From NCBI GenBank assembly GCA_041485385.1, contig JBGPJM010000031.1, positions 1 through 31,897 of the forward strand: DNA of 31,897 nt, given 5' to 3'. Source of the stretch: JBGPJM01 sp041485385 (GTDB lineage: Bacteria; Planctomycetota; Phycisphaerae; Phycisphaerales; UBA1924). Shown piece by piece: positions 1 through 8,500 of this stretch; position 1 is the stretch's first letter, and the number at the start of each line of letters is the position of its first letter. The position numbers and the translations under genes are program-made. The notes under the pieces are model-generated. The model did not search any database and was not told the origin of the DNA. It was given only the letters and a program-made list of their open reading frames with translations.

Positions 1-299
1 CGGGCGCCTGCACGATCGGGCGGGATGGACCAGGGGGCTGCGGCCGTCGGTGGTGGACAGTGCGCCGGGGTTTGCGGCGGACGGAGGCTGGACGGGGACA
101 AGATTGCAGCCCTGACCGGGGGAGGAGGTGAACGTCCGGTAAGCCGGAGGCGGGCGAGGAATCGGCCCGGAAATACCCCGGCGGGGGCGATGGAGGCCCG
201 GCCTGTGACCGAAATTGGAGTGGGGGGAACGTTGTCCGTGCGCGATCGTCGCGTCCGGGTGAGCCGCCGACACGCCTGGACCTCCCCCGCCGTTCCACC
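1..299. other. Upstream region of the HDOD gene; possible tail of an upstream gene
   Basis: No convincing complete gene lies here. A short frame open from base 2 to a TGA at 113-115 (37 residues) has fairly high third-position GC and could be the C-terminal end of a plus-strand gene that starts before the window, but it has no recognisable motif. Another frame is open from base 1 to a TGA at 301-303, overlapping the next start codon by four bases; its Arg/Gly-rich composition looks non-coding. I see no tRNA, clear terminator or good promoter. Confidence 0.3.
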
Positions 300-1517
300 A
301 TGAAGCCGCGCCACATGCTGACAACCGAAGAGGTCGAGGCGCTGCACACACGGCTGGCGCGGAGGCTGGAGGAGGTGGGGATCGAAACCCAGCCGAAGGT
401 GGCGTTGCGGATGCTGCAGCTTGCGCAGCGGGCGGACGTGGAGCTGAGCGATTACGAGCAGACCATCCGGACCGACAGCGCCCTGTCGGGCCGGCTGCTG
501 CGGCTGGCGAACTCCGCGTTCTACGCGCAGCGGCACCCGGTGACGCGCCTGCAGCGGGCCCTGGTGCTGATGGGGATCCAGCGGGTGAAGGCGATCTCGC
601 TGGGGTTCTACATGAGCCGCGCCGCCAGCGCGCAGGGGGCGCGGGAGATCTCGCGCCAGGTGTGGGGGCAATCCGTCTACCGGGCGTGCCTGTGCTCGGC
701 GCTGGCGCAGGTGCGGTGCCCGCAGCTTGCGCCGGAGGCGTATCTGATCGGGCTGATGCTCGACAGCGGCGTACCGATCATGGCCCGCCTGGTGGGGCCG
801 GCGTTCGAGGAGATCTACCACTCGGGCATGTCGCCGACGAAGATGAACGCGGCGGAGCTGGCGAGCCTGGAGTTCACGCACGTGGACGTGGTGACGGCGA
901 TGGTGCACAGGTGGGGGCTGCCGGAGATCCTGGCGCACCCGATCGCCATGCACCACGTGCCCCCGCCGTTGGGGCGGACCAAGGACCCGGTGGCGACCCT
1001 GCGCCAAGTGTCGTACTACGCCGGGGCGGTGTCGCTGCGCGGCGAGGGGGAGCCTGCGCAGGAGGTGCCGCTGGCGTCGGTGGCCAGTCGCGTGCTGCAG
1101 GTGGTGCCCGCGGAGCTTGAGAAAGTGGTGAGGCTAGCGAGCGCGGATTATGCGGCGACGTCGCAGATGTTCTCCGACCTGGCCGAGGAGATCGACGACG
1201 TGGACGAGCTGGCGGACTCGGTGCAGCGCCAGCTTGTCGGGGTGATGGACCAGCAGATCGAGCACGACCTCCGGGCGGAGTCCTCGACGGCGCCGCGCCG
1301 GTTCCTGGTGGCGGGGCAGGAGATCGAAGTGGTGCGGGGCGAGGACGGCACCGCCTCGGCGTTCATCAACGACGAGACGGGCCGGCACCTGCTCTCGTGC
1401 ACCGTCCGGCCGGGGGCCGAGACGCCGGCATCGCTCCGCCTGGTGCTGGGGCTGGACGAGGCCAGCGACGAGGAACTCGGGGAGCTGGCGTTGTACCTGC
1501 GGTTCCTGGCGGCGTAA
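300..1517 (+). CDS. HDOD domain signalling protein
   Basis: A 405-residue cytoplasmic protein with no signal peptide or membrane segment. Residues about 35-235 match the HDOD fold, a non-catalytic relative of HD phosphohydrolases: the D-S-A-L-S-G-R-L-L-R-L-A-N-S-A stretch, then A-L-V-L-M-G-I-Q-R-V-K, and later a H-V-D-V...R-W-G-L-P-E-I...A-M-H-H block that is the degenerate HD remnant. Metal ligands of true HD enzymes are not complete (L-M-L-D-S-G replaces the usual HD motif), as is normal for HDOD proteins. The C-terminal 150 residues are not recognised. HDOD proteins usually act in bacterial signalling, often alongside c-di-GMP or two-component modules; no partner gene is adjacent. No Shine-Dalgarno sequence precedes the ATG at 300, and the in-frame ATG at 315 is an alternative start. 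Confidence 0.85.
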   Translation: MKPRHMLTTEEVEALHTRLARRLEEVGIETQPKVALRMLQLAQRADVELSDYEQTIRTDSALSGRLLRLANSAFYAQRHPVTRLQRALVLMGIQRVKAISLGFYMSRAASAQGAREISRQVWGQSVYRACLCSALAQVRCPQLAPEAYLIGLMLDSGVPIMARLVGPAFEEIYHSGMSPTKMNAAELASLEFTHVDVVTAMVHRWGLPEILAHPIAMHHVPPPLGRTKDPVATLRQVSYYAGAVSLRGEGEPAQEVPLASVASRVLQVVPAELEKVVRLASADYAATSQMFSDLAEEIDDVDELADSVQRQLVGVMDQQIEHDLRAESSTAPRRFLVAGQEIEVVRGEDGTASAFINDETGRHLLSCTVRPGAETPASLRLVLGLDEASDEELGELALYLRFLAA

Positions 1518-1602
1518 CGGGGAGGGGAGTCGGGGCGCTCGCCCGCGTGGCGCGTGCTGGCTGCCCGGCCTTCCTGATTTCACCAGATCCGCGCGCGCTG
1601 CC

Positions 1603-1631
1603 CTTGCATCATGCAAGAGAGTCGGTAGTCT
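1603..1631 (+). promoter_or_regulatory. Palindrome overlapping a possible -35 element
   Basis: CTTGCATCATGCAAG at 1603-1617 is a perfect inverted repeat with 7-base arms around a central C. Its left half contains TTGCAT (1604-1609), which lies 16 bases before TAGTCT (1626-1631), so the pair could be a weak sigma-70-like promoter with an operator over the -35 element. It sits about 105 bases upstream of the ATG of the secreted dockerin-like protein. The repeat is seen directly; the promoter and operator roles are inference. Confidence 0.35.
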
Positions 1632-1735
1632 GTGGTATGAGGAGAGAGGCCAGACAACCCCCGCGGGGCCGTACGCCGCGCCTCGGCCGGCGCCGGCCCG
1701 CGGTGGCGGTACCGGCCGGAAGACAAGGAGCCAAT

Positions 1736-2578
1736 ATGTTCACGCGTTCAGGGCTGCGGGTCGGGGCGGGACGGCTGGTGGCGGTGCTCGCCTTGGCGGT
1801 GGGGCTGCTGGGGTTCGCGCCGCGGTGCTGGGCGAGCTTCCACCTCATGCAGGTGGAGCAGATCATCGGCGGGGTGAACGGGGACCCGACGGCGCAGGCG
1901 ATCCAGCTCCGGATGCGGGCCCTGGGACAAAACTTTGTGTCATTCGCGCGGATGCGCGTCGTGGACGCCGCCGGGCTGAACTCGATCACCGTCATCGACT
2001 TCATGACGAACGTGAACAACGCCAACGCCGGCTCACACATCCTGATCTGCACGCAGCAGTTCCTGAACCTGACCAACCCCGCCGCGCAGGCGGATTTCAT
2101 CATGACCAACCCGATCCCGGCGAGCTACCTGGCCGCCGGGAGGCTGATCTACGAGAGCGACACGGGGATCATCTACTGGTCGGTGAGCTGGGGGAACTAC
2201 ACGGGGCCGAACACCGGCTCGTTCACGAACGACGCCGACGGGGTCTTCGGCCCGCCGTTCGCCGGGCCGCTGCCGAGCACGGGCCTGACGGCGCTGCGCT
2301 TCCAGAACGCGTTCACGGCGCTGCACGTGGCCGACTCGACGGACTACGCGGTGACGACGGGCGCCGCGGTGTTCACCAACAACGCCGGTGCGAGCTTCAC
2401 GCTGGTGGGAGCTCCGATGTGCGCGGCGGACTGGAATCACTCGGGCGTGGTCAACAGCCAGGATTTCTTCGACTTCCTCACGTCGTTCTTCGCGGGGTCC
2501 GCGGATTTCAACCACGATGGCATGACCAACAGCCAGGACTTCTTCGATTTCCTGACGGCGTTCTTTGCCGGCTGTTAG
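1736..2578 (+). CDS. Secreted protein with C-terminal dockerin-like EF-hand pair ending in Gly-Cys
   Basis: A 280-residue exported protein. The start at 1736 is chosen because AAGGAG (1725-1730) lies five bases upstream and a signal peptide follows at once: basic residues, a hydrophobic core V-L-A-L-A-V-G-L-L-G-F and Ala-Ser before the mature end near residue 33. The middle part (about 35-225), starting F-H-L-M-Q-V-E-Q-I-I-G-G, is a beta-rich domain I have seen in planctomycete secreted proteins but cannot name. The last 52 residues hold two EF-hand-like loops, D-W-N-H-S-G-V-V-N-S-Q-D and D-F-N-H-D-G-M-T-N-S-Q-D, each followed by F-F-D-F-L-T-x-F-F-A-G. The protein ends exactly in Gly-Cys, like the protease at 22648-27264. 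The tail is probably a surface-sorting or attachment module; the role of the body is unknown. Confidence 0.85.
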   Translation: MFTRSGLRVGAGRLVAVLALAVGLLGFAPRCWASFHLMQVEQIIGGVNGDPTAQAIQLRMRALGQNFVSFARMRVVDAAGLNSITVIDFMTNVNNANAGSHILICTQQFLNLTNPAAQADFIMTNPIPASYLAAGRLIYESDTGIIYWSVSWGNYTGPNTGSFTNDADGVFGPPFAGPLPSTGLTALRFQNAFTALHVADSTDYAVTTGAAVFTNNAGASFTLVGAPMCAADWNHSGVVNSQDFFDFLTSFFAGSADFNHDGMTNSQDFFDFLTAFFAGC

Positions 2579-2603
2579 CCCGGCGCGCGGGCGCACGCCT
2601 GGC

Positions 2604-3731
2604 TCACTCGGGCTCGTCGCCGAAGCTCGTGTACACCGAGCGGGCCGCGGCGAGGAGGGGATGATCGGTGGGGACGAGTCGCTGCTTGCCGGCGGTCTCG
2701 GCGATCGGCACATCAGTGAGCATGAGGCCGGCCATGGCGACCATCCGGCCCGTGCGTCCGGCGCGGAGAAGGGTCATCGCGTGGTGGCCGAACCGGGTGG
2801 CCAGCACGCGGTCGGCGGCGATGGGCGGACCGCCGCGCTGGACGTGCCCGAGCACGACATGCCGTGATTCGATGCCCGTGAGGTTCTCGAGGGTATCGGC
2901 GACGAACCTGCCCACGCCGCCCAGGCGGATGGGCTCGGGCGCCCCTGGATCGGTGCGCAGCACGAACGGCTGGCCGCCGGCGGCGCGAGCGCCCTCGGCG
3001 GCGCAGATGACGGAGTAGCGCGACCCGGCGCGCGAGCGGACGGCGACCACCCGGGCGACGGCCGCGAGGGAGAAGGGGATCTCGGGGATGAGGATGACGT
3101 CGGCGCCGGAGGCGACGCCGGCGTGCAGGGCGATCCACCCGGCATTGCGGCCCATGACCTCGACGACCAGGGCGCGGTGGTGCGACGCGGCGGTGGTGTG
3201 CACGCGGTCGAGCGCGTCGGTGGCGGTGGCGACGGCGGTGAGGAATCCGAAGGTCAGGTCGGTGCCGACCATGTCGTTGTCGATGGTCTTGGGGATGCCC
3301 AGGACCGGCACGCCCGCGCGCGCATCGCCGCCGGGGGCGGCCAGGTGCGCGGCGATGGTCATCGTGCCGTCGCCGCCGACGATCACCAGCGCGTCGAGCC
3401 GGTTCTTCCTCAGGTTGGCGAGGCAGCGGTCGGTGACGTCGGAATAGACGGGGCTCCCCGCGGCATCGAGCCCGGCGGGGAAGCGGAGCGGGCTGTCCTT
3501 GTTTGAGGAGCCCAGGATGGTCCCGCCGGTGGCGAGGATGTTGGAAACGTCGCGGAGCGACAGATCACGGACGCGGTTCTCGATGAGGCCCAGGAAACCG
3601 TCCTCGATACCGACGACGCCGATGCCGTGGAAGAGGGACTGCTTGGTGACCGCGCGGATGACGGCATTGATGCCGGGGCAATCACCGCCTCCGGTGAGCA
3701 GGCCGATCCGGTTGAGAGGGCGGGTGGTCAT
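2604..3731 (-). CDS. pfkA: 6-phosphofructokinase, PfkA superfamily
   Basis: A 375-residue enzyme phosphorylating fructose 6-phosphate at C1 in glycolysis. Conserved blocks are all present: L-L-T-G-G-G-D-C-P-G-I-N (11-22), G-G-D-G-T (119-123) at the phosphoryl-donor site, P-K-T-I-D-N-D (147-153) with the catalytic Asp, M-G-R-N-A-G-W (193-199) and H-V-Q-R-G-G (296-301). The start M-T-T-R-P at 3731 is preferred; an in-frame ATG at 3836 would add 35 residues without similarity. The donor-determining pair, equivalent to E. coli 104/124, is Gly122 and Lys148: Gly is typical of ATP enzymes, Lys of pyrophosphate enzymes. This mixed pair occurs in group III enzymes, where ATP use is common but not certain. 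It converges with the upstream secreted-protein gene, with only 25 bases between the stops. Confidence 0.92.
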   Translation of the reverse strand: MTTRPLNRIGLLTGGGDCPGINAVIRAVTKQSLFHGIGVVGIEDGFLGLIENRVRDLSLRDVSNILATGGTILGSSNKDSPLRFPAGLDAAGSPVYSDVTDRCLANLRKNRLDALVIVGGDGTMTIAAHLAAPGGDARAGVPVLGIPKTIDNDMVGTDLTFGFLTAVATATDALDRVHTTAASHHRALVVEVMGRNAGWIALHAGVASGADVILIPEIPFSLAAVARVVAVRSRAGSRYSVICAAEGARAAGGQPFVLRTDPGAPEPIRLGGVGRFVADTLENLTGIESRHVVLGHVQRGGPPIAADRVLATRFGHHAMTLLRAGRTGRMVAMAGLMLTDVPIAETAGKQRLVPTDHPLLAAARSVYTSFGDEPE

Positions 3732-3897
3732 GGCGGGAATCGCGAGGATCACTCCCTGGGTTCCGCCGGCCTGGTGCATGAACCTGTAGGAGGTGAAGCG
3801 AGGCGGAATCGAGGGCGCGAGCGTCGGAGGCGTCATCAGCGTATCAGGCGTCGGGGCTCAGGACCGGCGCAGGACATACGGCTCCGGCCAGGCGCAG

Positions 3898-3922
3898 AAA
3901 AAACCCCGGCTGGTGGCCGGGG
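3898..3922 (-). terminator. Intrinsic terminator of the YHS-like lipoprotein gene
   Basis: CCCCGGC (3904-3910), loop TGGTG and GCCGGGG (3916-3922) form a perfect 7-base-pair GC-rich stem. On the minus strand it is followed by six T residues (plus-strand A at 3898-3903). It lies 36 bases after the stop codon of the minus-strand lipoprotein gene, which makes that gene its own transcription unit, separate from the phosphofructokinase downstream. Confidence 0.85.
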
Positions 3923-3957
3923 CGTGTTTGTTTTCCAGTTTGGATGACCTCGCGGGC

Positions 3958-4248
3958 TTACTTGGTCGCGGTGGCCTTGGAGCACATCGCGGCCTTGTCG
4001 GCGTCGGAGGCCTTGTCGAACCTGCCCTGGCAACCGGCGCAGCAGAAGCCGATCGACTGCCCCTTGTACGTGGAGGTCACGCTCTTGTTGACCGGCTTGC
4101 CCGTGTAGGGGCACTTGGTGTTGGTGGCGGCGACGGTGACCGCGCCCGGGCCGCCCGCGTCGGCCTTCTTCTCCGAGGCGCACCCGGCGATGCCGGCGGC
4201 CGCCAGCACAAGGGCGGCCAGCGCGAAAGTCGAGAACTTCGTCTTCAT
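3958..4248 (-). CDS. Small lipoprotein with YHS/TRASH-like metal-binding cysteines
   Basis: A 96-residue lipoprotein. The N-terminus has a basic start, a hydrophobic run and lipobox G-I-A-G-C with Cys23 as lipidation site. The mature part carries C-P-Y-T-G-K-P-V (Cys46) and F-C-C-A-G-C-Q-G-R-F (Cys69, Cys70, Cys73), the layout of YHS/TRASH-type domains that often bind heavy metals such as copper; Cys89 is extra. AGGAG precedes the ATG by seven bases. The gene is divergent from the lipoprotein at 4367 and is followed by an intrinsic terminator, so it is probably transcribed alone. The likely role is periplasmic metal binding or sensing; which metal cannot be told from the sequence, and no metal transporter is adjacent. 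Confidence 0.8.
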   Translation of the reverse strand: MKTKFSTFALAALVLAAAGIAGCASEKKADAGGPGAVTVAATNTKCPYTGKPVNKSVTSTYKGQSIGFCCAGCQGRFDKASDADKAAMCSKATATK

Positions 4249-4366
4249 TTGTTTTCTCCTGAGAATGTGTAAGGGTTCGACCTGAGCCTACGGATCGCGA
4301 ACATATGGTATCTTCCTGGTGGGCCAACGGCGTTCAGAGGCCAAGTGAATTTGCGGAGGGTGGATC

Positions 4367-5191
4367 ATGCGGATTCTTGTGGGCGTGCTTGGGATGGGGA
4401 TCGTGCTGGTCCTGCACGCCGCCGGTTGCCGCAAGCCTCCGCCACCACCCCCGCCGCCGGTGGCGGACGACGACTCGGCGGTGCTGGCCGTCTCGAGCAA
4501 CGCGGCCGACCGGTACAAGCTGTTGTGGCGGTCATGGCCGGCGGACTGGGCGGACAAATCGGCGTTCGTGGTCTTCAACTCGGCGGTTCCGCGGATCGAT
4601 GTGTCGCCGGAGTCGCGGGGGAAGGCCCCGACGTGGAGAGAGCTGAGCGAGCTGCTGGTGGCGCACCAGAAGCAGATCAACGACATCCTGGGCGCGGCGG
4701 CGCAGAAGACCTGCGACTTCAAGCTCTCGTCTGATGTGGAGGCCACCCCCGCGACCGAGGTGGTCATGCGGAAGATGCTCCTCTTGGGGGCGGTGCTGCG
4801 CGCGGACGCCAGCCGGCAATGGCAGGCCGGGAACATGGACGCTTGCGTCGACCGGCTCGCGGCGATGTACGGGCTGATCGACCACGCGGCCCAGCAACAG
4901 GACATGGTGGTCACGTTCCGCGCCACGCGCCTGCTGCTGCTGACCGGCGAGACCGTGAAGGCCTTCATCGAGCAGAGCCCGGCGGGCGCGTTCACCACCG
5001 AGCACGGTCGGAAGATCCAGCGGGCCATGTCCCGACTGAAGAAGGACGACCCGGTCCGGCTGAAGTTCGCGATGATGGGCGAGCGTGCGCTGCCGCCGGG
5101 GATCACCGACGAGGCGATCGAGAGGGTCAGGGGGCAGATCGAGGCGCGGTGGCGGGAATCCTGCGAACTGGTCGCCAAGCACAGCCAGTGA
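4367..5191 (+). CDS. Lipoprotein of unknown function
   Basis: A 274-residue protein with a short signal peptide and a lipobox-like H-A-A-G-C (Cys21), so probably lipid-anchored; Ala instead of Leu/Val at -3 makes the lipobox slightly atypical. It is followed by K and eight consecutive prolines (24-31), then a largely helical body from about residue 45 with no motif I recognise. GGAGGGTGG upstream serves as ribosome binding site. The poly-Pro run probably acts as a spacer out of the membrane and would call for EF-P during translation. It is flanked by 118 bases to the divergent YHS-like lipoprotein and a 311-base gap to the next operon, so it is likely monocistronic. Confidence 0.75.
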   Translation: MRILVGVLGMGIVLVLHAAGCRKPPPPPPPPVADDDSAVLAVSSNAADRYKLLWRSWPADWADKSAFVVFNSAVPRIDVSPESRGKAPTWRELSELLVAHQKQINDILGAAAQKTCDFKLSSDVEATPATEVVMRKMLLLGAVLRADASRQWQAGNMDACVDRLAAMYGLIDHAAQQQDMVVTFRATRLLLLTGETVKAFIEQSPAGAFTTEHGRKIQRAMSRLKKDDPVRLKFAMMGERALPPGITDEAIERVRGQIEARWRESCELVAKHSQ

Positions 5192-5502
5192 TCATAAGGC
5201 CCGGGTGCACGGTCGGGACCGGGCGTGCCCTGGGGGACCATGCGGCGAATCGGTGGTCATCGCGCGCGGCGCGCCCGGGGAAGGGGGAACGACAGCCAAC
5301 CATCGGTCGTTGGTGAATCTGGTTCCTGGCGGAAAGGCGGGCCATCCGGGAACTTTGTCCGTGGAGAATGGGTAGACCTTCGGTAACAAGCGGACATTTG
5401 GGAAAGGGGCGGGTCGCCGCGGGGGGGAACGTGGCCGATACTTGGTAGAGAGCAGTTCGGTTCCGGCGGGCCGGGAGCAGGGGGCGGAACGAGGGCCGGT
5501 GC
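5192..5502. other. Intergenic region before the four-gene operon
   Basis: There is no gene here. Near the left end a GC-rich imperfect hairpin (about 5199-5235) has no T tract and is a weak terminator candidate at best. TGTCCG (5356-5361) and CGGACA (5391-5396) form an inverted repeat with 29 bases between. TAGACC (5373-5378) and TAGAGA (5446-5451) resemble GC-rich-type -10 elements; the second is 51 bases before the operon's first ATG. No convincing -35 element accompanies either. Confidence 0.3.
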
Positions 5503-8500
5503 ATGATGCAGCAGCGCGGCGAGAGCAGTGCGGGACCAGCCGGCGCGTCATCGGTCAGGGGCCGCATCGAGCGATCGCTGAGGGTTATCCGCCGGCGGGC
5601 GAAGGTCATGCTCGTCGCGCAGAGGGTGGGGCTCGTGGCCGCTTGGGTGGTCGGGCTGTGCGTGCTGGCGGCGTGCGTGGATTATTTGCTGCGCACGCCG
5701 TCGTGGTTGCGCGGCTCGGTGCTCTTCACGGGAGCGTTCTCCCTCATCTGGGCCCTGTGGCGCGTCGTGGCGCCCGCGCTGAGGTTCTCGCCGAGCCTGA
5801 CGGAAATCGCTCTGCGCATCGAGCGGAGCCAGTCGGGGCGCAGCGCGGGGCTGGAGGGAGTGCTGGCCTCGGGCCTGGAGCTGGCGCGAGCGGGGACCGA
5901 ACAGGTCGAGCCGGTTGTCATCGAGGCCGAGCGCCGGGTCGGATCGGCCCGGCTGGGCAAGGCGCTCTGGGGTGGTCAAACGGTGATGGATGTGGCCGCG
6001 CTGGCAGTGGTGGTGACGATCGGCGCGGCCATGGCGGGTTCGTTCCCCGGCCTCGCCGCGATCGGCGCCCGGCGCCTGTTCACGCCGTGGGCCGGGGCGC
6101 AGTGGCCGAAGCTGACCGAGGTCGCGGACGCGACCGGCGTGAGCGTGCACCCGCTGGGGACCGCGCTGCCGCTGCGGGCCGCGCTGCTGAAGAGCCAGGG
6201 CGGGTTCGGGCAGGATGTCGAGGCGGGCCAGACGCGCGTGGCGGCGAAGTACCGGGTGGTCGCGGAGGGGATCGCGGGGCCCGTGCGCAGGGTTCTACTG
6301 ACTAGCCAGGATCGGATGGTGGAGGTGCCGTCGCCATCCGCCGAGCAGGGTGGCGACGCCGGGGCGAGGCCGCCACCCTTGCGGAAGGGGATGCTCTTTG
6401 AGCGGCTGATCGAGCCGGCCGGACTGACCGCCGGCGCCCCGCAGGACGCGCCCGGGCGTCTGCGCCAGTTCGAACTGGAATATTGGTTCGAGACCGACGA
6501 CGACCGGACCGAAACGCAGAGGGTGCTGCTCGTCGAGCCGCCCGCGGTGATGGGGGCGAAGGTCGAGGTCGTGCCGCCGGAGTACGTGTTGCCGACGGCG
6601 GGCGCCGCGGGTGCGGGCGAAGCCCGCGCCAGGCAGATCGACCTGGGCGCGGGGAACGACGAGCGGGCCGCGCCGCCGGCGATGCTCGCCGGTTCGCGCG
6701 TGCGGATGGTGATCTCGCTCAACAAGCCGGTGCCGACGCCGACGATTGCACAGAAGCGCGCGGAGTGGATCGCGGCGTCGCTGGGGGCTGATATCGCCCG
6801 CCTGGCGGAGGCGGACCAGGCCGAGGCCGCGGCCAGGAGAACGGCGGGAGACCATGCCTCGCCGGATGGATTCCGAGGGGAGTTCGCCGGCGACCGATGG
6901 ACGCTGGAGTGGACGCTCCGCCAGACGGTCCGCGTGCCGGTGAAGGTGACCGACGAGCACGGCATCACCGGCGTCGAGGAGAGCGTATACGTCGTCGAGT
7001 CGCTCGAGGATCGTCCCCCCACGGCGACGGTCACCGAGCCGCAGGAGGACCGCACGGTGCTGTCGACGGCGTCGGTCGATTTCCGCGGCGAGGGTCGCGA
7101 CGACGTGGGCCTGGATTGGGTCGCGCTACAGAGCCGCCTGGCCCGCCCGCCCACCGGGAGCGAGGGCGCCCCGGCCGAGCCGATCCAGGAATGGGTGGAA
7201 GCGACGCGTGTGCAGGGGGCAGCGGCCGGTGCGCCGATCGCCGACGGCCCCGCCGGTTCCGCGCCCGGCGTGCTGCCGACGCGCATGGAAGGTTCGGCCC
7301 GGTTCGACCTCTCAAACCTGGGGCTGAAGGCGGGCGATGAACTTTGGTTGACCGCGCTGGCCGCCGACGCGTACAGGCTCGACGGCACGGGGCACGAGCC
7401 GTCCCGTTCGCCGGTGCGGAGGCTGAAGATCATCTCCGCCGAGCAGCTTGTTGAGCAGGTGTGGGCCGACCTGGCGGGGATCCGGCGCTCGGCCATCGGG
7501 CTGGAGGAGGAACAGGGCCGGCTCGTCCGCGACGCGCAGCGCAGCGGCGAGGCGGCACGACTGGAGCGGTCGCAGGCGGGCCTGACTGAGCGCGTCGCGC
7601 GTGATCGCCAGGCCCTGGATCGCGTGAAGCAGCGCATTGATGAGAACGGCCTGAAGGACGAGACGCTCGACGACGTGCTGCGCCAGGGACAGCGCCTGCT
7701 GGACGAGGCGGGCAAGTCGTCGGTCGCCGCCTCGGGCGATCTCAAGGATGCCGCGGAGGTCGAGCAGAAGGACCCCGGCGCCGACAGCAAGGCGCAACGT
7801 GAGAAGGCGGGGCAGTCGCAGCAGGAGGTGCGCGACCGGCTCGGCGAGCTGATCGAGCTCCTTGATCAGGGCGAGGACACCTGGGCGATGCGTCGCGCGG
7901 TCGAGCGGGTGCTCTCGGAGCAGAGGTCGCTCCGCGAGCGCACCGCGCAGGCGGCGCAGAAGACCACGGGGCGCGACCTGAGCCAGCTCACGCCGGAGGA
8001 GCGCAAGGAGCTCGAGCAGATCGCCACGGACCAGAAGAGCCTCTCGCAGAAGGCCGCCGAGGCGATCCAGAGAATGGTCGACGCGCAGCCGCAGATGCAG
8101 AAGAAGGATCCGGCCGGGGCCGATGCCCTGTCCGAGGCCGCTCGTCGCGGGCAGCGCGACCAGGTGCCGCAGCGGATGGAGCAGGCCGGGCAGCAGGTGC
8201 AGCAGAACCAGACCAACAGCGCCAAGGGGCAGCAGGACCGCGCGATCGAGTCGCTGGAGCAGATGCTGCAGAGCCTGCAGAACGCCGCGAAGAACCGCGA
8301 CGAGGTTCTCCGGCGCAAGCTCGCGAGCCTGATCGAGTCGCTGGAGGCGCTCATCAAGGAGCAACAGGTGCAGCTCTCGCAGTTGGCGGGCGCGCGCGAG
8401 AAGGGCGAGCTGTCCGGGGTGGACAAGGGGATGGCCCGCCTGCACCAGAACTCCTTGGGCGTCCTGGACGAGGCCAGTCAGGGCCCGCGCGAGCTTGCAC

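Noticed and set aside
121..240. A structured RNA or riboswitch upstream of the HDOD gene
   Set aside because: GC-rich stretches can pair locally, but I found no conserved core of a known riboswitch such as c-di-GMP-I.
2578..2592. GCCCG/CGGGC hairpin between the convergent genes
   Set aside because: The stem is only 5 base pairs with no T tract on either strand, so I did not call a terminator.
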